NCBI GenBank assembly: GCA_963169105.1
Contig: OY720633.1
Span: 139,544,700-139,608,699 of the forward strand
Direction: 5' to 3'
DNA: 64,000 nt
Origin: Ceriagrion tenellum
Taxonomy: Eukaryota > Arthropoda > Insecta > Odonata > Coenagrionidae
In this document: in pieces, positions 47,561 to 60,420 of the stretch
Numbering within the stretch: position 1 is the first letter of the stretch
Layout of the letters: each line of letters opens with the position of its first letter
Notes under the pieces: model-generated
Seen by the model: only the letters and a program-made list of their open reading frames with translations
The model's database searches: none
Told to the model about the DNA's origin: nothing
Translations under genes and position numbers: made by a program

Positions 47561-47905
47561 CCATACGTACTCCTGGTTTTTATTCGCAGTCGTCTCCACC
47601 GTAGAGTCCTCACCTCTGTTCCCTTTTCCACACCCTTGGAGCCCGGCTGTCTTTTCGGAGCCTTCAGGACAAATCCAGTGTGATTGTGGCCGGCGAAGAT
47701 TTTTTGCACGCTCGCCAATGGATTTCGTGGTCCAGTCAGGGCCACGAGGGCGGCCTCTTGTCAGGAAATGAAACAAGAGATAATCGCCCCCCGAGCTTTG
47801 CCCTGGTCCTACCTCGACACGCGGGTGAGCCCCGGGAAATTAAGCGCCACCGCTCCCTTTTCCCTTCCGCTGCCCACTTTCATCTGACCGCTAACTCGTC
47901 CATCA
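47561..47905. other. GC-rich patch with CpG
   Basis: About 340 bp of GC-rich sequence with scattered CpG (GGCCGGCGAAG, GGGCGGCC). Several overlapping frames, none recognisable. Possible regulatory island. Confidence 0.35.
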
Positions 47906-50900
47906 CTGCCTAGACGACCAATATTTATCCCCTCAACCAACAAAATTCTCGCATCCACTCGCTCAATACGTTACTCGTACAGAAGAAACATACGTGATCC
48001 CGAGATGATATGTGGCTCATTTTTCCCATTCTACCAGGAGGTTAATGTTATGCGTGGCTTTTTATCTATTTTTAAAAAATCATTTCATCTTTTCAAATGC
48101 ACCAATTTCATCTTATCTGCATTTTTTCTGGAATGGTGCCAGGATTTTCTACACTGTTGATCGCTGGGGCCTTGCTTTTTCATTGCCAAAAACTACACTC
48201 ACCGAATGCTGTAATTGCCAGGGTTCAATTGCGATGATGGCTATGTAAATAGTTAACGATATATGAAATATGACTTTCGTTTAATTCCTCTACGTTATTT
48301 ATAACGTGGAAATATTACGAAGCTCATCTTTGTCCTGGCCCAAACCTTTTAATGAACATAGTATTGCTAGCTCTAATAAACGCTTGAAATAATATTTCTC
48401 TCACCATTAGGAGTGTATATGTCTCCGAGACGTGAGATTTCTTCAACTATGTAAAGATATAATCATGGAGGAGGATTTTTGTCCAATGTTTAACATTCAA
48501 TCGTTTTTTGTTATATGTTTGTATCTTCACTTCGGAAGAATCCCGAAGAGGCTCAACTACTGCTTGTATAATTCAAATGAGTTGGAAGTAAAGGTAGTCT
48601 CCTTTCTTTTTCATATACAGTGAAACTGCTTTAATTGGCGTCAAATTAATGTCAGGACAAAGAACAATTTCATAGGTTTGAATTTGAAATGATCATCATA
48701 TTTTTTTTTAGGTAATGAAACTTATAAAGAAGGATTTTGGATTACGTTTTAGGGCAATGTTGTAAAAATATTACTTGTAAAGCTGTCGAACATAGAAATT
48801 TGAGGCCAGGGTTTTTACTTTGACTCTATGTATTTCTTGGAGTGTTAGCCATGAAAAGGTGTTCAAAAACGTGGTGACATTGATTGCATACGCGATGATG
48901 TCTACCTATGTACAGCTGACAATTACGTATTAGGATGCAAAAATCAGCAATATACCCGCCGCTGCTGCACCGACAGTGATATCGATACGCCTTTGCAGCA
49001 TTGGTCTTGACAGAGTAAGTGATGAAGCGATTTTTATCAATTAAATATTTATATCTACATAGTATTGCTCTGACAGCCACTTTAGTGGCATATGGCATTG
49101 AGTGAAATCTAAACAGATGCGATGGCATGTTTTGTGGTAGTATTACATCCAACGCAGTGTTTAGCTTGCATTACGGAGCATTGCTGAGGAAAATCACTTA
49201 CATGTGCACACATTCATTTTGTAAATCATGATTGAATGACGCATTGCTGGTTGTAGTATTATAAAAGACATTTTTAACGCATAAAAAATACTTAGTTATG
49301 CTGATCAACTTGTCTGCGTGAGGCTAATGACAGCTTTTATGTCTCTTCATCTATCGCGCTGCGCCACGGAGCCCTCCTCGACTACGATAGAATTATTTTG
49401 ATCGTTGTCTCTATAGGCATGCGTTTTCCTCAGATGAAACCCTACCTACCTTGATGAACATTAGGCTTAACCGAAAAACAAGTGTGGGGAATGTTAACCA
49501 TCCCTTGTAGGAATAGTTAAAAGTCTTCAAAATGAATTTTCTTTTCCATGCGTGATGGCGGTTTATAGACCAGTGACTTTTCGATATCTCACACAAATCG
49601 CAGCTCTTTTCTTGACTGTTGAATATGCAAGTGGTGGCCATGAGTAATCTCTTCGTGTAAAACTGGAGTAGAAATCAATCGCCATGCACACTGCACATAG
49701 TACCTAAACTCCCATTTTTATCAGTTCAAGAGAGCAATTTACATTCGGGGATGTAAAACTTTCTGGGCATTGCAGTGTGGTACATGCCCATTTCACCCAT
49801 GTTGTTGATAATTATTTTATTACACATCATATGACAAAGTGCTGCTCCTTTTGGATATTAGGGCATCCTTTCATCAAGTATTGCCTCTGGACTTATGCAA
49901 TTTAATGGGTTTCCTTATAGAACATCCCTAAACTATTATTACATCTGATGGAGAGTAATACCAATTATCTAGTTGAATGGAAAGTTACTTTGAGCTTACA
50001 ACCCATACCCTATTATCTAATCATCATTCGAGGATATTTGTCGCTGATGATAGGCGTGAAATTAAAGTGGTTCAATCATCCAGATGTAATGGCTGATGTA
50101 AAGGTTTTCTTGAATGATACCTGTAAAACTTTGAAGAGGCATTATAAAAAGTTTCCATTCCAGTTTAATTTTACGCATAATAGGGGTGAAAAAACGCAAG
50201 AAGGTAGTAACATGTAAAAGATGGGATATGAATATAAGTGAAAAATTATTTAATGGGATATAAAGCTCAGTATTGCATTGATTTTTAATTTTTTTCTTAT
50301 TTCTAATGCATAGTTTTGCTAGTTATTTGAATCCTTAAAGCCTTTGAATAGAAATATACCTTAAAAATTTATACCTTACAGAATAACAAGTACTATAAAC
50401 TATACTGAGACGTGAGTGAAAAATATTCCTCAACTAAAAGCAACCCCGTAGCATAATTAAGGGAACCATATGTTTTTAAACTTTAGTTTGAAGTTGAAGA
50501 AAACTTGCTAATTGAAAACATGTGTGAGTACGTAATTGTGACTAATGCTTCTAAGGTTTAAACTGTGCTTGATTTAAGTTGTTCAGTATTTGTTGCGTCA
50601 GTAAATATCGGTAATTAATTTTTAAAGACTGCATGGATAGGAACACATATCACTCAGAAAGGAAGCTAATAACTAATTCCAATTATTTCATGTTAAAGTA
50701 GGGGATAAATTTATTTTCAATATCTTTTGTCTTAGCCTTTGTGCTTTTTAAAAGTTATTATCAATAATACTTTAGCGTATTGGTTCTCTTGTCTACTGTT
50801 TATAGGGAATTTATTTTAGTCTTCTTCCTAAATCGGTGATATCTTGTTTTGATGACTCAGGCATTCATTAAAAATAATGTACAATAATAAATTGGGAAAA

Positions 50901-51305
50901 CTAAGTCTTTTGTCTTTTTTCTTTTCTTTATTTTTTTATTTTTATTTATTTTACACTTTTATTCGTAGTTATTGATATATCAGTTCTCCGTGAGAGCATT
51001 GGACATACAATGCTGTATGAGCCTTGTTGAAAAGCGAGAATGATAATGAGGTCCTAAATCATCTCTCTGCTATAGTTGTAATCCACGGCATTTGTCCCTC
51101 ATATCATTTATTGGAGCTGGCACACTCCGACCCTAATCTTTCAGGTCCATTAAATAATAAGGTGGACATATAGCGCATACTATGGTAAATGTTACTGGGG
51201 ACTCATTATCGAAAGCCAATAAAGCTTAAAGCTTGTTTTATGAAGTACACGGAAAACTTCTCCAAGCCGTCCCTGGGAGGTTAAGGGAAATTTATTGTCC
51301 GGCAG
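47906..51305. other. AT-rich DNA, probably intronic, no gene seen
   Basis: No supported gene. A 108-codon minus-strand frame (48826-49152) is Cys/His-containing but unrecognised. Given the downstream exon on the plus strand this is plausibly intron. Confidence 0.4.
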
Positions 51306-52163
51306 CTTAGCTGGTGTCAGGCTCCTAAACGACGCCATTATGCGGAGAGTGTCAAATACTGATGGCTCCAAATATGAGAAACCCATTACGGTTAATGGCG
51401 TGATAAAAATGAATTGTCGCGATAAGCGAATTCTCTTGCAACTTTCCTCAGTCCAAAGGCAGACCGTACGTATTTTGTCTCCCAAATTAGATTGGATATT
51501 ATATTATGATACTCCCTTTATCAAAACCTCTTACTTTAGCATTTATAGCAAGTTATATCCTCAAAACTTATTTATTTTTACCGGGTTCTCTATTTTATTA
51601 ATTTAGGCATGGTATAATACAGTGCTTCCTTTATAATAAAAAAGTTAAGTATTTCACATATTGTAGATTATGTACGAGTACATCAAATTACGTACATCAA
51701 ATTCTTCAACCAAAATGTATTTTTCTTAACGTGAACGTTGACTATTTCTACGGAATTTATATGTTGAAAATAATATTCAAGCAACCAGTACCATTAGTAT
51801 ACTTATCTCTCTCCTTACCTGTTGTGAAAAATGTAAATAGATGTAAATCTTTTTATAGATGTAAAACTTTTGCAGATTTGCTCGTATATGTAGTTCCATA
51901 GAAATTATGATCTCATTCCTTACCTTACTTATCTCTTTGATCGAAAACTTAAGTCCGGCTTAAAAGAAAATATTCTGGTCGTGACATTTAAACATAAGCA
52001 TTGGAAATTAGGTAAAAATGTTGTTTTAGATAGCACTATTTTCAAAATATCTATAGTTGTCAAAGTTTAAAACAACAATCTCTCTCAACTGTTATGTTAT
52101 AATATGATTTCTTTACTTACTTGGTATAGAGTTTTCTTTTACTAAGTTTATGTCTCCTTACAG

Positions 52164-52301
52164 GGTTACAACCGAGACGGACTACTACTGCCAGTTATCC
52201 TGGGAACTGTAGTGATCCTTGTACCAGCGACAATCGCAGTATGCTTCATGATCATCAGAAGGCGGCGTAGGCAGAAGGACTTGCGCAGAGAAACAATCGG
52301 G
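52164..52301 (+). CDS. Single coding exon with a transmembrane segment (cell-surface protein)
   Basis: A 138-bp exon, 46 codons, phase 0 at both ends. The acceptor is TATGTCTCCTTACAG at 52149-52163 and the donor GTACGTATA at 52302. It encodes a short polar start (GYNRDG), a hydrophobic stretch of about 24 residues (LLLPVILGTVVILVPATIAV, then CFMII) and a basic stop-transfer RRRRRQK, then KDLRRETIG. This is the layout of the membrane-spanning exon of a type I receptor or adhesion protein, with the cytoplasmic tail starting at the arginines. The surroundings would be introns of a plus-strand gene. An Ig/FN3 family adhesion molecule such as Dscam is a guess from the exon style only; the gene is not identified. 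Confidence 0.7.
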
Positions 52302-55300
52302 GTACGTATAATTGCTTGCGATTTTAATGGAGCATGGCAAGTATTTCGAAGAGATACCAAGAAGCATGTGCGTATATTCGGCGGAAACGGATATTTCAAT
52401 TAAGAGAAATGATTGGAGCCTATCTGTTTCATGACCAATACGTCGTTATTTAAAACCCAGATTTATTTATTACTTCAATAATAAAATATCACGTGTGGTG
52501 CATGGTTTCGTTCAGTTTTTTTTGACCTTGGCCCTCGAAAACGCTGAATGTAAACTTCTGAATTGCCGAAGCGTCTGTGTTCTAACTATATCAGAGCCTA
52601 TATACGGCAGTTCAATCGGTGTATTTGTTAATTTTATACCAATGAAGACGACGGTGATAACCTAGTATTCGGAATAATGCTATAATTTCACATATTCCCT
52701 AGGATGGTGCGATAACAAAAGGGTCGTTTATCCTGATAGTTAGGCAAGAAAAACTGTTATTAAATCGCCTTTTGCATACCACTCAGGATTTTCTTGGAAA
52801 AATATTGCTTCAATAGGAATAATTAATTCCATCATTGTAATTATATAAACAGTTTATTTTAAATAATCCAAACTGTTTTTCACAACTCTATTGAATTATG
52901 TTCATATAAGATTCCCCTACTATTCCATCTATCTGATTCTTTTTTAATTGCGTTTTCCGAGGAGAGTTTTGCCGCTGTTATTTATATTGGGTAAGCATCG
53001 ACTGTTCTGTAAGCTCTTGCCTGAAATAAGCGTTAAAAATAGTGGACGCTAACTCTTTAGTATAACTGCCTTTTGAGAATTTTCATCCACATTTTTGAAG
53101 GAGAAGATATAAGCTTGGGTTCTGAAGGTCCACTGTGTGGAAAGTGAAGCTCCTATTTTCAGGTTGATATTGCTCTGAGGAGTATTAAAGCTACTAGAGG
53201 AGACATTTGTACCTTCTACATGTCTGAGGGAGTCAAGTAAATGGAACTCTCCTTGACCTTTAGGCATCTCAATAGATCCATTCCTTCAGACCAAGTGACT
53301 GGAAGCCATATGTGGCGTGCGTCATCACTACGGAACTAAAAGTAGTTGAATAAAAAGCATTTTATCTTAGGCATGTAGACCAGAACAGTTGAAATACCAT
53401 TATATATTTAGGAGCTTTGCAAAAGTGGATTTTTTTCCAAAAATGGCATTTTCTGTGTGCCGTTGTTTAATGTGTGTTAAGAGTACTTATTTTTGACAAA
53501 GAATACGTTCATTCATTTGCTTTTATTGATGGAACTTGAAGCTCATGAATTGATGGTAAGCCTTTTAACTACGAGTAATAAAGTTTCAAGCATAAGCTTT
53601 GAAAATTAAATAGGCTACCCTATTACCAATAATTTTTTAACTACCATTATTGCCAATAGTTATTGGATTATTCAAATTTTGAGTGTACCAAAACCCTGCC
53701 CCTCTCAATAATGAAATGTAGACGGTAAGTTAAAACATATCGTATTTCTATGGCTAACTAGCCTCTAACAAGTTTTGCTCAAAAGGATGGTTTATATTTA
53801 ATTTCCCTTTTTTATGGTCGATGGCAGTAAATTTGGAACCTCATATTCATTAAATTCATCGTATTTTTATTAATTCTCGTAGTTATGACATAACTAATAT
53901 CTAAGTTGATGAAATGATACACTAGATAAACTTACGAACCTTGTTTATTTTTCGCTTTTTGGAGGAGTTAGCATTGAAGCTCGAACTTATATCATAATTT
54001 TACAATGGATCGATGAGTATGTTGAACCTAATTTTTGTTGCGAGTACGTACCTTGAAAATACACGCGGGATGTCCATCGTCCGCGAAAATGATAGACGAC
54101 TCCACCATCGAAATGGATTGTTATAATGGAAATGATAACTTGGATTGTTCAACCCGATGGATGTCCGGAATGGAACTTCTTAATATCAAACGCCGGGAAA
54201 GCTTCGTATCTTACCTTGCGTATTCTGTTCCCATGTTTTTATAGCATTCCTAGTATTAGTAGGTAGTAATAAGCCAAAACATTATTGGGGCTAGTGTCCT
54301 TGAAAAACCTGTTAGACGATAGCCAAATTAGTAAACTGTTCTTTTATTTGTAGAGAAGTAAATTCAGGAGACTATATAAATCAAAAGAACGGAGAACAAA
54401 ATATATTGACGTATTTGTTACCACCGTAAAAATTTACTTCGTGACAATTTTGTTGTGTTTTGCAAATTACCAAAACGTAGAATCTCTAACTCCATTAATT
54501 TCCTTTCTTTTGTGACTTATTGCTCAAGAGCACGACGTTATCCTGTCAGAGTTTTGTTTGCTCTGGAACTGTGTGGATGATGCTTCCTCCGTCAACTCAT
54601 TTTCTTCGTCGCTAGGGCCATCTTGAGGCCAAGGTTATCGTAGAATCCAGGGAAATAAGGTGGACATCCGTTGTTGCTGTGACAAAGGTTGTAGGAAGGA
54701 TGAGATTTGAATAACCTGCGTATCATGTCTAGAAAGCACATCGAGAAAACCGCTCCTCCTGACAACAGCCCTCCTCCCCAAATCCCTTGCTTAATTTCGT
54801 TTATCCCCCCTCGCTTTTAGAAACAACAAATCCTTCCCGTCGAATAAATCGTAGTTTTGACGTAACTCGCTCCGCCACTCGCTGGCTATTCTGGCTCACT
54901 GCTCGAATGCGGTCCGTTATCTGAACGTGATTCACCCGGAGTAATGTGGCGTGAAGGGCTAATTGTGACCCCACTGTTTATCTGGGACATCTTTTGCTTA
55001 GATGCACGCCGGCAAACTAGGGTTGAAATATGTTTCGGTGGCTGTTGGCAATCTAGATTGCACGTGGAAGGAAGACGGGGTACTGTGAAAGCACTACGCC
55101 TAGCAGTAAAGTGAAAATGACCATAATGAAATCCTATGATTCTTACTTTTTTAGCACCGATTTAACAATTCAGCAATTTTTCAGGTGTATAAACTTTAAT
55201 CCTGGATATTTTTTCAATCTTGATTTTCAAGTGATTTATTTATTTTTTACAATTATATTCATATTTACTTCTTTATTCTTGTGTCACATATTGTGATTTT

Positions 55301-57111
55301 ATATATTTTCGTTCACATATTATTTATTTACCCCTCTCAAACCTCTGGTGTTTTTGTAGGTCCCTTGGCCACCGAACATCATAATTATCAAAATTTTTGT
55401 CCGTTAAAGGCAAGTAAACCCCATTTGAATGAAACATTGCCGCTAGAGATACATATGAAACGTAACAGAGTATTTGCCGAGAGTACCAGCAACCAAAATA
55501 AATTTGTTTTAATAATTTAATTTGTTTCCTTGCTATATGAGATTGTTTAGTCATGCTTATCTCATACAATTAAGGAGGAATTAAAATGAAGGCACCACCC
55601 TCTTTAGTTTCTCAAATTTAAATAATTATAGATGGTAATACATTGAAGTCGTTTAGATATAGTTTTAGTTGACGCACTGGGTCCGTTAAATATAATGTTT
55701 TAATCCCCCTTATTCTTTAAGGGGCTCAGATGGATTTTAAATAGTTACTCTTTTGAAATAACATAAATATCTTGGGACGTACGGTAAAGTGAGCGAGAAT
55801 TTAAGAAGAGCTGCTGATGTTAAAGAAGCAGATACAAACGAAAAGTGCTGAAAAAGGGGTCCTCATCACTGACAGAAATTTACTTCTACGGCGCATTTCG
55901 ATGAGGTTCACAATGCTTTAAGGCTTTACGATTTATATCATATTCTGGACATGCCGCTTGGTGACGTGACTTACAGTATCCCGCTGTGTTCATGATAAGG
56001 TCTGGTTACTCACGAATTTATATCATAATTTACATATTTACCCCATTTTAACTTTACAATTGGATTACATTACATCTTTCTCCATTTTGTAAATTTTTTA
56101 ATTAAGCGAATAAACAATCTAAAATTATCATAATTTTTTCTTACAGAAAATAAACCTATATTAAAATAGAATAACCGAATTTTTAAATGCTAGACGCTGA
56201 TTTGTAACCGTTAATAAATCCCATTCTTATTTAATGATAATTTATTGCCTAAATAATTTATATATGAGCGCTTTATTTACACTATAGAGGTAAAATTTAG
56301 TTATACGAGTGCTTGATTATCCTTAGTAACTCAAAATTAAAATATATACGACATAAATCAAAGAGGAGTATACCCTCGAGTGAATATTGGCAATGTGTCT
56401 GATATTTTCATTTCCATGAAGGTGCACTGTGTTAGTAAAAATCTGTTGACTGCGTATCTAGAGATATAGTCTTTCTCTACTTTACATTATACATTGGCAA
56501 TGTTTGTAGTTTTGTAATTGGCAATGTTTTCAGTTTTAAACCTTGTTGTTGGCGAGCAAATAGTTGTAGCTAATAGAAATATTCTATGGTACACATTAAT
56601 CTACTTAATGAAAGTTTAATGTTTATTGTGTTCCAGTGATGTATAATATCGTATGTTTCTTCCGTGTTTAAAGTTGTTCCAAAATGCAAATCACAGAGCA
56701 TAGTAAGTCCTTTATATAGTGTATGATTTTAGTCGTTAATTATATGCAGATTGGATATACGTATAAAATTAGCTCTAGGATTGGTGGTAGAGGTAGCTAT
56801 ACGAACAATATTCGTTTAACGAAAACGGATGGCATACTGTAGGAATAGGTAGCGTGCCAAAAACCTTCGCTCTCCTAAATTAAGTGGCTTAAAATATATC
56901 TCATCAATGAAGTGGATAGGGAAAACACTAAAAAGGTCTCGAATGCTTTGTTTTGCCGCGATTGGATATGAATTTTAAAATACGCAAAGGATATTTCGAC
57001 GAATTCATTAGTATTTTTCATGCAGATGACGAGATATCAACTAAATGTATGACGTGGGAAGTAAGAGAAAGTAACGATAATTCACCAAGAGTAGAAATAG
57101 TTGCACATTTA
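52302..57111. other. AT-rich DNA, probably intronic, no exon seen
   Basis: Follows the transmembrane exon. No second exon could be supported. A GC-richer patch lies at 54500-55090. ATTGGCAATGTTT is duplicated near 56492-56530. Confidence 0.4.
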
Positions 57112-57172
57112 GAGGACTAATTGCATAATGGTTGTAAGAGTTGGGAGCCCTGCGTTCAATCAGGGTCTTTTT
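57112..57172 (+). repeat. tRNA-like, pol III-type segment (possible SINE head)
   Basis: TAATTGCATAATGG resembles an A box and GCGTTCAATCAGGG a B box about 35 bp later. CCCTG and CAGGG can pair as a T stem, and a T run follows at 57167-57172 as a possible pol III terminator. A full cloverleaf was not obtained, so a degenerate tRNA-derived SINE head is more likely than a working tRNA gene. Confidence 0.3.
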
Positions 57173-59565
57173 TGCCCTTGGCCATGTATTGAGGTGCACG
57201 GTTGGCCAAAAGAATTTTCATGTGACTAGTAGAAATACTGTTTGTAGAGCTGTGCATTAAGCCGTTATATGTTCAAAAAAGCAGAATTTGGTATTTTACG
57301 TGAATAATATTGAGATAATACATTAAATTCAATTTCTTAGTGGTAAATTTGCCCTTGCTTGAGACCTTAACAGACCATATACTGAGACTCAAAAACCTAC
57401 TTCTTCTGAGAAGAGGATATTTTTTGTAGCAGCGTTGTCTAAGACCTCCTTTTTGACTAGTACTAAGAACTTGTGAGTACTATTTAATGGGATTATCACG
57501 ACTAATCGCTCTTTTGTTATAGCTCTGGTGATGAAATCCCTCTCTACCACTTCTCTGAAGTTTAAATAACCATGTTGGATTGTGAAGCCCAGAATTTAGA
57601 TTGGATATTTTAAGGGTCATTGCCGATTAATAGCGTCCTAGTAGGTTTGTATTCGGTCTGTTGTAATTTTATTAAACTTAGCTTGAATATTGCCGTTTTG
57701 ATCCATTTTCAGGCTTTTTTCATTGTCTTTCATGGGAAGGATAAATGTTTAGATAACTTTTTGAATAACTTAGACATTTCATTAGTTCCATGCACATGAT
57801 TCTAAACATAGTATTTCATTGAGCCATCAATTGTTTTTGTTTTTTTGTTTTTTCTGTTTTTTTTTTGTGATGTGAAGTTTTTCTGTGATGTGATAACAAT
57901 TTAAAATACCACGAAGCGTTATAAAAGTGACGAATAGCCTAGATGACTGACATTGGTTACGTGGAATTGGAATATATTTGGCGCTACTTTTCGACGGAGA
58001 GGAGAGAATGTAAGGTAAAGTAAGGCAAGGCGTTGCAGATGTGGATGAAAAATTCTAATGGCCCTATTCACGTGCAGAAAGGCTTAGTAAGGCACTCTAG
58101 GGAGTAGAGTGGGAAAGAAGGGAGCTAACTTGAAATATGCAGACATTGCAGGGCCATCAATTCCTAGATATTACGAGGAAAAGTCACGGAACTCCTTCAG
58201 CAGAGCAGCAAATATCCCTTGAGAGTTCATGGAGTGTTTTTGTACAAGAGTGAATAAAGCCTTCCTAACAATCTGTACTCAATGGCCAATTGTAATAAAG
58301 AGAAAAATATTAGACAAATGAACTAAATGGATCAATTTCATCCGTTATTTTATCCCAGTCAACAACTATTACATGCGTCTGAACTTGCCACTGCTTCTTC
58401 TTTCATCTTTCAACTAAAATAAAAAATCATAGTCAGTTACTGAAAAATGCTAAAGCGAGCAGAAAAAATATTCAATTTATGAGTATCTGTGCCATATGTT
58501 TGCTCAAATACTTGGAGGAAGAAAAATTGGTAGCATAATTTGGGCTCGTTGTGTGTCTTTGAGGGCTAATCTAAGAACTAAGTATTATGCTTATTTGTCT
58601 TATAAGTTCATCTCTGATCCAAATAATCAATTACATGCATCAGTTTTTACTTTCCCTTCAGTTTATGTCAGCATAAATTATCAAGCGTCATTCTCAAATT
58701 GAAGGATGACGAGAAGATTTTTTTAACATGCACAAGGCATTAAAATAGGCCAAATAATTACCGATACGAAAACAGCGACGAAACATGTTTAACATGGATT
58801 CTAACAAGATAAAATTACTTACTAGAGTATGAAGGTGAGAAGGGTGACATGTTGAAAACGAAATTTGAACTTGGTTAACTGTCCTCATTTCTATTGAAGA
58901 TACAACACTGACAATTATGTCATCGAGTCCAACTCTTCTCTAACATATTGTTTTCCGTTCTCTTTAAATATTCCTTCCACGAGACAGTTTGCAGAACATT
59001 CCATTCGTAGGTAGAGAAATATCAATGCAATTTGTGACAGATTGGACTTAATTCAGGATAATGAGTCACACACTTTAATGAGGAATTAGTCTCCATTTGA
59101 GGGAGATAGAAGGCGTAAGAGAGAATGCTGCAGAGGGAATCGGGATCGGGGATGGCACTGGGCATAACTTTAGTCAAAACGCCACTATGCACGAATTGGA
59201 ATGGAATAATTGTAGGGAAAACGGAAGTAGAATATCAGTGAAGAAAAGCTAATGGCATTTAAATGTTAGTTAGAGTTTATTAAATTTCAACAGCTGACGC
59301 GGAATGTTGGATAGGTGCAATGCAGCAAGCAAATGTTACTATGATATCCATCTTTAGTTGATGGTGACAAATATTTTCATGGATCAGGACATCAGCGATT
59401 AAGTTTGTGCGTTTTTTTCATGGGTTTCTTCCTCTTTTATTTGAGTAACTTTGAATGGAGTACATTCTTCATTGAATGTCGTCATTGTTGTAAATGTTGT
59501 AAGTGTAGGCATTATATCAGCACTAAAATGTTTCTAACCACTTATGTGATATCTATTTCTGTGCT
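57173..59565. other. AT-rich DNA, no gene seen
   Basis: No supported gene. Contains a T-rich low-complexity run at about 57833-57868. Confidence 0.45.
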
Positions 59566-59569
59566 AAAC

Positions 59570-60165
59570 TTGTTCATTCGTTCCTCCTGTTTGGCTCTAA
59601 TGGAATCTTTCCACATGTTTCCGTCATTTATCATCCCGTATATTATAATAGCTCATTTTATTCAATGAATACGTATAAATAAGGAAGAAAGTTATGGAGG
59701 AGTCTATTCTACAGTTTCAGTTAAAATCATCGGTGATTGTTTTTCATGTCGATAACCTTCTCAGCGTATTGCTTTACTATGATAACTTTTATTTACTTGT
59801 CTCCATGATGGATTTCTCTTCAGAGCGGAGAAGTTTTGCTAAGGCGCAGTTTTTCCTAATAATTGCCGAATGAAACAGCAGGATAAATAATGTCTTCGTA
59901 TTTAAAAAAGTAATGAAATTGAGTTTGTCGTTGTTGGGTAATAATACTTTTTGAAATGTCATAAATGATCTCGAGAGGAGATCGGAATTGAAGAAGTTGG
60001 TTGAGAGAGTGAGAGTAGCGTCTTAGAAAATAGCCGAAATAAAATACGAAATCCGGGATTCTCGCAATGTTTCCCTTATCCCCCAATCTTATCTGCCCGC
60101 CCACTCCCCATTCAATATCCCACGAGGACATCTCAAGGCATTCATCGGAGTGTGACTGTCACGAT
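59570..60165. repeat. Diverged direct repeat, copy A
   Basis: About 590 bp that aligns with 62045-62642 in the same orientation. Shared blocks include CCACATGTTTCC, CCTTCTCAGCGTATTGCTTT, AACTTTTATTTACTTGTCTC, GCGGAGAAGTTTTGCTAAGG, GATCTCGAGAGGAGATC, GAGAGAGTGAGAGTAGCGTC and CACGAGGACATCTCAAGGCA. Small indels and substitutions are scattered throughout. A transposon family or a local duplication are both possible; no terminal inverted repeats or target duplication was found. Confidence 0.85.
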
Positions 60166-60420
60166 GAAAACCGTCGTCCTCCTGATCCTCAGATTTCCCC
60201 CCCCTTGCCCTTCTCTTCTTCATCAAATCCACCTCATCTCAGACATCCAGAATTCTGCATTCTGCTTCCACGGGAAGTATCCGGATTTTCGGATCCGGAT
60301 CCGAAGGATATCCGGATTTTCTACTTCTCCTCTCTCTCCCTCCTCCTCAGTCACATGCACTATATTCGTTCGTCTACCCCTTAATCCTTTCTTGGAATTC
60401 TCTATTCCAGTTTTATAACC
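60166..60420. repeat. Pyrimidine-rich tract with a TCCGGAT repeat cluster
   Basis: C/T-rich on the plus strand. Holds two copies of TATCCGGATTTTC (60278-60290, 60309-60321) around a perfect 16-bp palindrome TCGGATCCGGATCCGA (60289-60304). Confidence 0.7.

Noticed and set aside
47426..47776. 116-codon minus-strand frame in the GC-rich patch
   Set aside because: No domain, and several competing frames; GC content alone explains it.
48826..49152. 108-codon minus-strand frame with several Cys and His
   Set aside because: Considered as a FLYWCH or transposase fragment, but residue spacing did not match any family well enough.
59856..60131. 91-codon minus-strand frame in repeat copy A, with a related frame in copy B
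   Set aside because: Similarity follows from nucleotide identity of the repeat; stops and frameshifts differ between copies.
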